Assembly (NCBI RefSeq): GCF_020360975.1
Contig: NW_025408670.1
Span: 4,402,001 to 4,466,000 of the forward strand
Source of the DNA: Hirsutella rhossiliensis
Lineage: Eukaryota > Ascomycota > Sordariomycetes > Hypocreales > Ophiocordycipitaceae
Length of the DNA: 64,000 nucleotides
Direction: 5' to 3'
Under the pieces are notes generated by a model. The model was not told where the DNA came from. It searched no databases and saw only the letters and a list, made by a program, of their open reading frames with translations. This document shows, in pieces, positions 58,617 through 64,000 of the stretch (within the stretch, counting starts at the first letter, position 1; every line of letters starts with the position of its first letter). Made by a program: the position numbers and the translations under genes.

Positions 58617-61600
58617 GTTATAAGCTTAAGAGGAATAGAATTCCTATACCTTTTAACTACTATAAAAGGCACTTTTTTATATTTCTTATAGCTTCCTTTT
58701 ACCCCTCTTACTAAAAAACCTAAGTTTTAACTAACTCTTTTACCTTTCCCTTATAATAATATCGAAAAATAACTCCTTTACTATCCCTATAGTTTATAAG
58801 ATAATTCTTATAGAGCCCTAAGATTAAGATAAGTAGGTAAAAGAGCTATAGGCTTATATAAATAGAACTATTTATAATTTAGTCTTCTTTAATAAGTAGA
58901 ACCTTTTTAAGCCTCCTTTTTATCCTAAGGTAACGGAATTTATAAAGGGAGCTTTCCTCTTCTCTAAGCTAACCTCTATATAATAAAGAGCTTTTTCTAC
59001 TACCTTAGGTAACTATAAGAGTTATTATAAAGAATACCTTTATAAGATAAAGCTACTAACTACTATATATATAGCGATAATAAAATGTATTATTACTATA
59101 AAGCTAATCTCTTTTTAAGAAAAAGAGACCTTTAAGTAATAGCTTTTAAAGCTTAAGACCTTAATAGCTCCCTTTAAGGGCTATATAACTAACTATATTA
59201 AGAAAACCTATATAGTATACCTAAGAGCCTTTTTTACTACGAACCTACTAGCTTCTTTATAGCTTACTAAGTGAAAAGAGATCCTTAAGGAAGCTAACTA
59301 ATACTCCTTAATAAAAGCTCTTTCTAGCTAGTAGCTATAAGATATATCCCTACTAATAAAGCTTATTAGTAATAGTTACTTTACTATCTTTTAAGAAGCT
59401 AGCTAAGAACTAAATAAAAAGGCTACTAAAGTATAATAATAAGTAGTCTTATTCCTTTATAGCTAGTACTCGACTTAGACGGTTTAACCTACTACCTTTA
59501 TAGCTACTATAGCCCTTATTACTATAGTTACCGCTACTACTACTATAGCTATTACCCTTTTAGCTCCTCCTCTTTTAAGAGCGTTAATACTATTATTAAC
59601 TATAGCTATAGCCCTAGCCCTAGCTCCGCCTCTTACTCTAGGCCTAGCCTTAGTCCTATTAGTCTATCTAGCCTAACTAGTCCCTTAATAGACCTTTTAG
59701 TCCGTTAGTTAAAAAATTAAGGAACTAGTCGAAATCGAACCTTATTAAAATTAGTAATAAGGGGTAAAAAGAGGGGGTTTTTAAGTAGACATTTTAGATT
59801 AGGACGAGGATTCCTTAAAGAAATAAAAGACTAAGCGAAATAGCTACTTAGCCTATAAATCCCTAGGCTATTAGTTATTATAATACTAATAGGATTTTAA
59901 GGAAAACCGACCTAAAGGATTTAACCCTTTAAAGAGGCTATAAGAAATAATATAATAATTTCTTAAGGAGGACCCTATATTATAGAAGAAGATAGATAAG
60001 ATTTAAGTTACTAAGAAATAGTAACTAATAACGTAGCTGCCCTTATTTAAGCTATAGATTTAAGGAAAAATTATTAGTATAGTAAATCCAGCCTTTATCT
60101 TCCTTATAGATTAATATAGCTAAGACTAACTATTAAAGCCCTTTAATTATCTCCTATAAAAATTAGCTATCCTTAACTTTAGTACTTCCCTTAATATTTA
60201 TAATATACTCTTATAATTTTAGTCCTTTAAAAAGGTATAAAGAGAATACCTTTTTACTAAGTAATTAACTATATAAATAAAGGGATATAAAAGGGTGAAT
60301 TTTATAATAAAATTACTTAATAGTTCTATATAAATTCTTTAACGAAAAAGGGTAGCTTTTTACCCTTAATTTTTAATAAGCTTAATTTCCTTTTACTTTC
60401 TTTAAAAAGAAGGAATCTTTTAAGATATAACGTTTATACTTATAAAGCTAGTTTAGAAGAATTAAACGATTAAGCTTATCGAGGAAAAATATAGTTAATT
60501 TATTCTTAAATTCTAACTTATCTTTAAGAAGGAATCTTTTAAAAAGTTAGCTTTCCTTACTTAAAGGAGGGTAGGTTCTAAAGACCCTTTTTTAATAGCC
60601 TAAAAAGATAGCCTTTTTTAGCACGTATAACTTAGTTACTTAAGCCCCCTAGCTTTATATAAGCTAAGCTAATAATAAGGTATATAAATAAAGGGCTTAA
60701 AGACTAAGAGATAAATTTCTAAACGAACTATTTTATAGCTAAACTAGCTATATAAGGAAATTTAAGTCGACTAAACTAACGTCTCTAAGAACGAAGAAAG
60801 CTTTATTAAGGTAATGCTTTTTATAGATACTTTTTTAAAGATAGTTTTACCTTATTTCTTATAAACCTACTTAAGTAAGTAAAATTAATTTACTTCTAAG
60901 ACTTTATTAACTAAATAAAATCCTACTATAGCTATAAGGTAAAGAAAATACGGTCTAATAAAAAGCTATTTATAAAGGATATCTTAAATTAGCTTTAAAA
61001 AAAGGGTATTTTACCCCTCCTATTAGCACTAAATACCTAGGCCTAAAATAAAGGGGTAAATAGATTAAGAGGTACTATAATAAAAAGGGCTTATAAGATA
61101 AGACTTACTATAATACTTCCCTATAACCTTTAAAGGGAAGTTATTAAGACCGCTTATTACTTTTAAAACTAAACCCTTAGGGACCTTAAGGATACTAGGA
61201 AACTAAACTAAGGAATAAACTAGAAATTACCCTTTAAGCTCTTTATAAAAAAGAGGGCCTTACTAGCTTACTTTTATACCTATAGCTATAAAGTATATAC
61301 TATAACTACTAATATATAGCTAAAAAGGAAGAAGAAAAGAAAGCTTAATCTTAGAGCCTTTATTAGTTACCTTATTAATTATAATTCTATAAATATCTTT
61401 TAAATCTAGATTCCTTTTTTATAAAAGGTTATTTTAACTAAGGATATAATTTTTAATAAATCTAGCTTCTTTAATAAAAAGAGGGATTAATAGCCTCTCT
61501 TACTTTTATAATATTAGCTAATTTAAAAGATCTAAATCCCCCTTTCTTTATAGTCTTAAGAAGAGGTCTTAGAAAAGGAAATAAAAAAAGAAACTAATAT

Positions 61601-64000
61601 TAAAGTAGTTAAGGATAATACTAACTTTAGAAAAGAAAAAGAAAAGGAAGCTACTAAATAAAATAATCTAGATAAAAAAAGAGACTATAAAGAAGTAGTA
61701 GAGCTAAAATACGCCTACCTCCTTATACCTCCTCTTATAAAATAAAAGAAAGATCTAAAAGTAGCTTTTTTTATTAGTCTTCCTATCGTAACTATTAAAA
61801 GGGTAAGAAAGGCACTTCTTTTAAAAGGATTACTTAGCTGCCTTTTTATCCCTACTTTAAGAATTAAAGGAAGGTATAGAGACTAATATAAAAGAAGACT
61901 AACTTCTTCTTTATTTTAATTAATTTTCTAACTTTTATTTAATACTTATAAAAGACGGTTCTTATAAAGTATTTATAGTAGGCCGGATCTTTAAGCTATA
62001 AGTATTAGTAAGGAAGGTATATAAAAGAGACCTCTTAAACCTACTAGTAAACTAAAAGCAGCTAGAAAAACACCCCTTTAAAGACTAGTTTTTCTAAGCT
62101 TAGAAAGACTACTTAACCTTATATAAAGAGATAAGGTCTTTTAAAGAGGTCCTTAAGGAAAAGGTAAAAGGAAAATAGGTCCTTAGCTATAAGTAAGTCT
62201 TTATTTATAAGACTAATAAATATAGCTTCCTTTAAAAGTATAAAGCTTAACTAGTTTTCTATAAGAATTAATAGGAAAAGGGGGATCTACTTACTAAGGT
62301 AACTACCTTAGTAAGGATATCTTTTTAGACCCCTATAGCTATAATAGTAAAATTCGACCTTAAACTTAATTAAATAGATATAGTTAATACCTTTATTAAC
62401 TACTTACTTAAGGAAGAAGAAGTTATTTATATATACTTTTTACTAGGCTTTTAATAGCTAAGAAAGGTTCTATAGCTAAGGAAAGCTTTATAGAGACTAT
62501 AAAGATTACCCTTTCTTTAGTAATAGTATTTAATTGGTTCCCTTAAAGCCCTAGGCTTTAAGAAAGTCTTTTAAGAACTATATATAATATAAAAGGGTAA
62601 AATTATAGTTTTCTTTTATATTAATAATATTATTTAGGCCTACTTAAAAGAGGAAGAAGCTATTATAAGGGAGGCTATATAAAGCTTATAATAAAAGTAT
62701 AAAATAATTAAGCTAAGGGAGCTAAAGTAGTTCCTAGAAATATAAATCCTTTAAAATAAGTCTTAATAGACTATCTAGCTTACTTAGGACGCTTATATTA
62801 ATAAGGTCGCTTATAAATTCCTCTTTAATTCCCTCGATAAGAAGCTTCTCTTTATACTTATATTAAATAAAGAGCTTTTACTTAATCTATCCTTTTAAGC
62901 TAGGGAGTAAGAGAAATACTAATATTAATAAAAGGTAGGCTCCTTACTTTTTTTAGCTATTTTTCTCGCGAAGAGAGATATAAGAAGTATATATAAAATA
63001 TATAAAGGTAAAAGTAAAAGTAAGGGGTCGGATAGGCAGGGCAGAGATGTTTAATTCTTATAGGAGTAGTAATTACGGTAGGGGAGTAATTATTATATTG
63101 CCTTAATTATCCTTCTTTCCTCTATCTAACGCCCTTCTTTATACCCGTCTAGCATCTTAATTAATAAAGAAGATCCTACTTAAAGAAGCTACTAATATCC
63201 TTTTAACTACCGAGCCTTTTACCGGTTTTTCCCCTCCTTTCTAGCCGTTGCTAGCATATCCGTCTTATCTCTCGCTACCTCTATAGGAAGCTATCGCTAC
63301 TTCTACTTCCCCTTATGCCCCTACCCTTCTTTCTATACCTCTTTTTAGCTCCTTCTTTAAAACCTGTTTTTTATACCGGGTGTTTTTAGCTTCCTAGGTC
63401 CCTCGTGCTAAGGGATATCTCTAAGAACTACGAAATCAGGCCACGCTTCGCGATAATTTTAACTAGACTAGATATCTCTTTTATAGTCTCTTAGCTAGCT
63501 AGGTATAACTAGAATCCTAGCCTTAAGTACTAAGAAGTAATAGACTAAGCTATCCTTTATCTATATTTAATAAGATTATATAGTCTATGCCTAGGAAGGT
63601 AAGAAAGAAAGAAAATAGCTATTAAAATCTTCTTTTATTTAAGCGATTTATCTTTTATAGATAATTCCTTAGATAGAAAGAGCTTATAAGAGTATATTAT
63701 ATCCCTTTTTAAAGGAACTATTACTTAGAGAGCTTTAAAGTAAGCTGCCGTTACTACTTTAAGTATAAAGGTAGTACTACTAGCTCTTTTAAAAGTATTT
63801 AAAAAAGCGATTTTCCTTAGCTAGTTACTAATATCTTTATAACTATAAATTCCGACCTTATTAGCTATAGAATATAATAATATATAGACTATATAAATTC
63901 TAATAGAAAATATAAAGCTATCGACCTAGCTATAGTATATTAATATCTATTAGTATTAGTTATACTAAGAGGTTTAAAAGGGACTTATTTCTATTTATTT
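58617..64000 (+). pseudogene. CopA-4 Gag-Pol, RIP-destroyed, partial
   Basis: Collinear with the CopA-2 polyprotein: Ala/Pro-type Gag near 59480-59640, integrase near 60800-61060, RT near 62340-62900 and RNase H from about 63480. The RT catalytic motif reads Tyr-Ile-Asn-Asn at 62617-62628, so both catalytic Asp residues are lost, and Val is Ile. This is the most degraded CopA RT in the window, compared with intact Tyr-Val-Asp-Asp in CopA-1 and CopA-2. The reading resumes after the solo LTR at 63461. Confidence 0.8.
62964..63455 (-). repeat. Solo CopA LTR, minus strand, little RIP
   Basis: 492 bp, the inverse of the CopA LTR, with terminal TCTCGCGAAG / CTTCGCGATA intact and TSD atttt at 62959-62963 and 63456-63460. 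It retains CpA/TpG and CpG steps lost in neighbouring CopA-4. It is the product of an insertion later reduced by LTR-LTR recombination. Confidence 0.92.

Larger units (their letters stand above)
58140..64000 (+). mobile_element. CopA-4: Ty1/copia element, cut by the window edge
   Basis: 5' LTR 58140-58616, then CopA internal sequence collinear with CopA-2 up to its position of about 16120 at the window end. Roughly 0.5 kb of internal sequence and the 3' LTR lie outside. The candidate left TSD is ctagt (58135-58139). Heavily RIP-mutated, and interrupted by a solo LTR at 62964-63455. Confidence 0.85.

Overview
The window is a gene-free, AT-rich heterochromatin block from a filamentous ascomycete (Pezizomycotina-like; species not determinable). 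It consists almost entirely of retrotransposons inserted into one another. Most of the sequence shows the hallmark of repeat-induced point mutation (RIP): TpA is very common, CpA and TpG are nearly absent, and reading frames are riddled with TAA/TAG at old Gln/Trp codons. No convincing host gene, tRNA, rRNA or CRISPR array was seen.

Nesting was worked out from LTR pairs of matching length and target-site duplications (TSDs). The oldest visible layer is CopA-3, an inverted Ty1/copia relic now split into 1416-1823, 31823-32734 and 57095-57430. Left branch: an unassigned insertion (1824-31822) holds CopA-1 (2030-30526, TSD attat/gttat). CopA-1 holds chromovirus GypB (7601-29817, TSD gggcc), GypB holds chromovirus GypA (8929-23083, TSD ctaag), and GypA holds CopA-2 (10766-17083, TSD atagt). 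Right branch: CopA-3 holds the minus-strand Ty3/gypsy element GypC (32735-57089, TSD aatag). GypC holds the Ty1/copia element CopB (34430-46193, TSD tatcc), and CopB holds chromovirus GypD (36886-42602, TSD tataa). To the right lies CopA-4 (58140 to the window edge), carrying a young inverted solo CopA LTR (62964-63455, TSD atttt). The left edge (1-1415) is a minus-strand relic that looks like a Tad-type LINE ORF1.

RIP intensity follows nesting order: inner CopA-2 is far less mutated than CopA-1, CopA-3 and CopA-4, and innermost GypD has normal base composition. GypD is the only element with long readable domains: CCHC Gag, protease, RT with YIDD, RNase H, DDE integrase and chromodomain. Its Gag-Pol is nevertheless broken by about eleven frameshifts although its LTRs are nearly identical. 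GypD also shows a Tf1-like self-priming layout: 12 nt inside the LTR are complementary to the primer-binding site just after it. CopA and CopB instead carry a primer site matching the anticodon arm of initiator tRNA-Met (half-tRNA priming).

The names CopA/CopB and GypA-GypD are local labels used here, not published family names. Boundaries of LTR elements are exact where TSDs are given; domain limits inside RIP-mutated elements are approximate.
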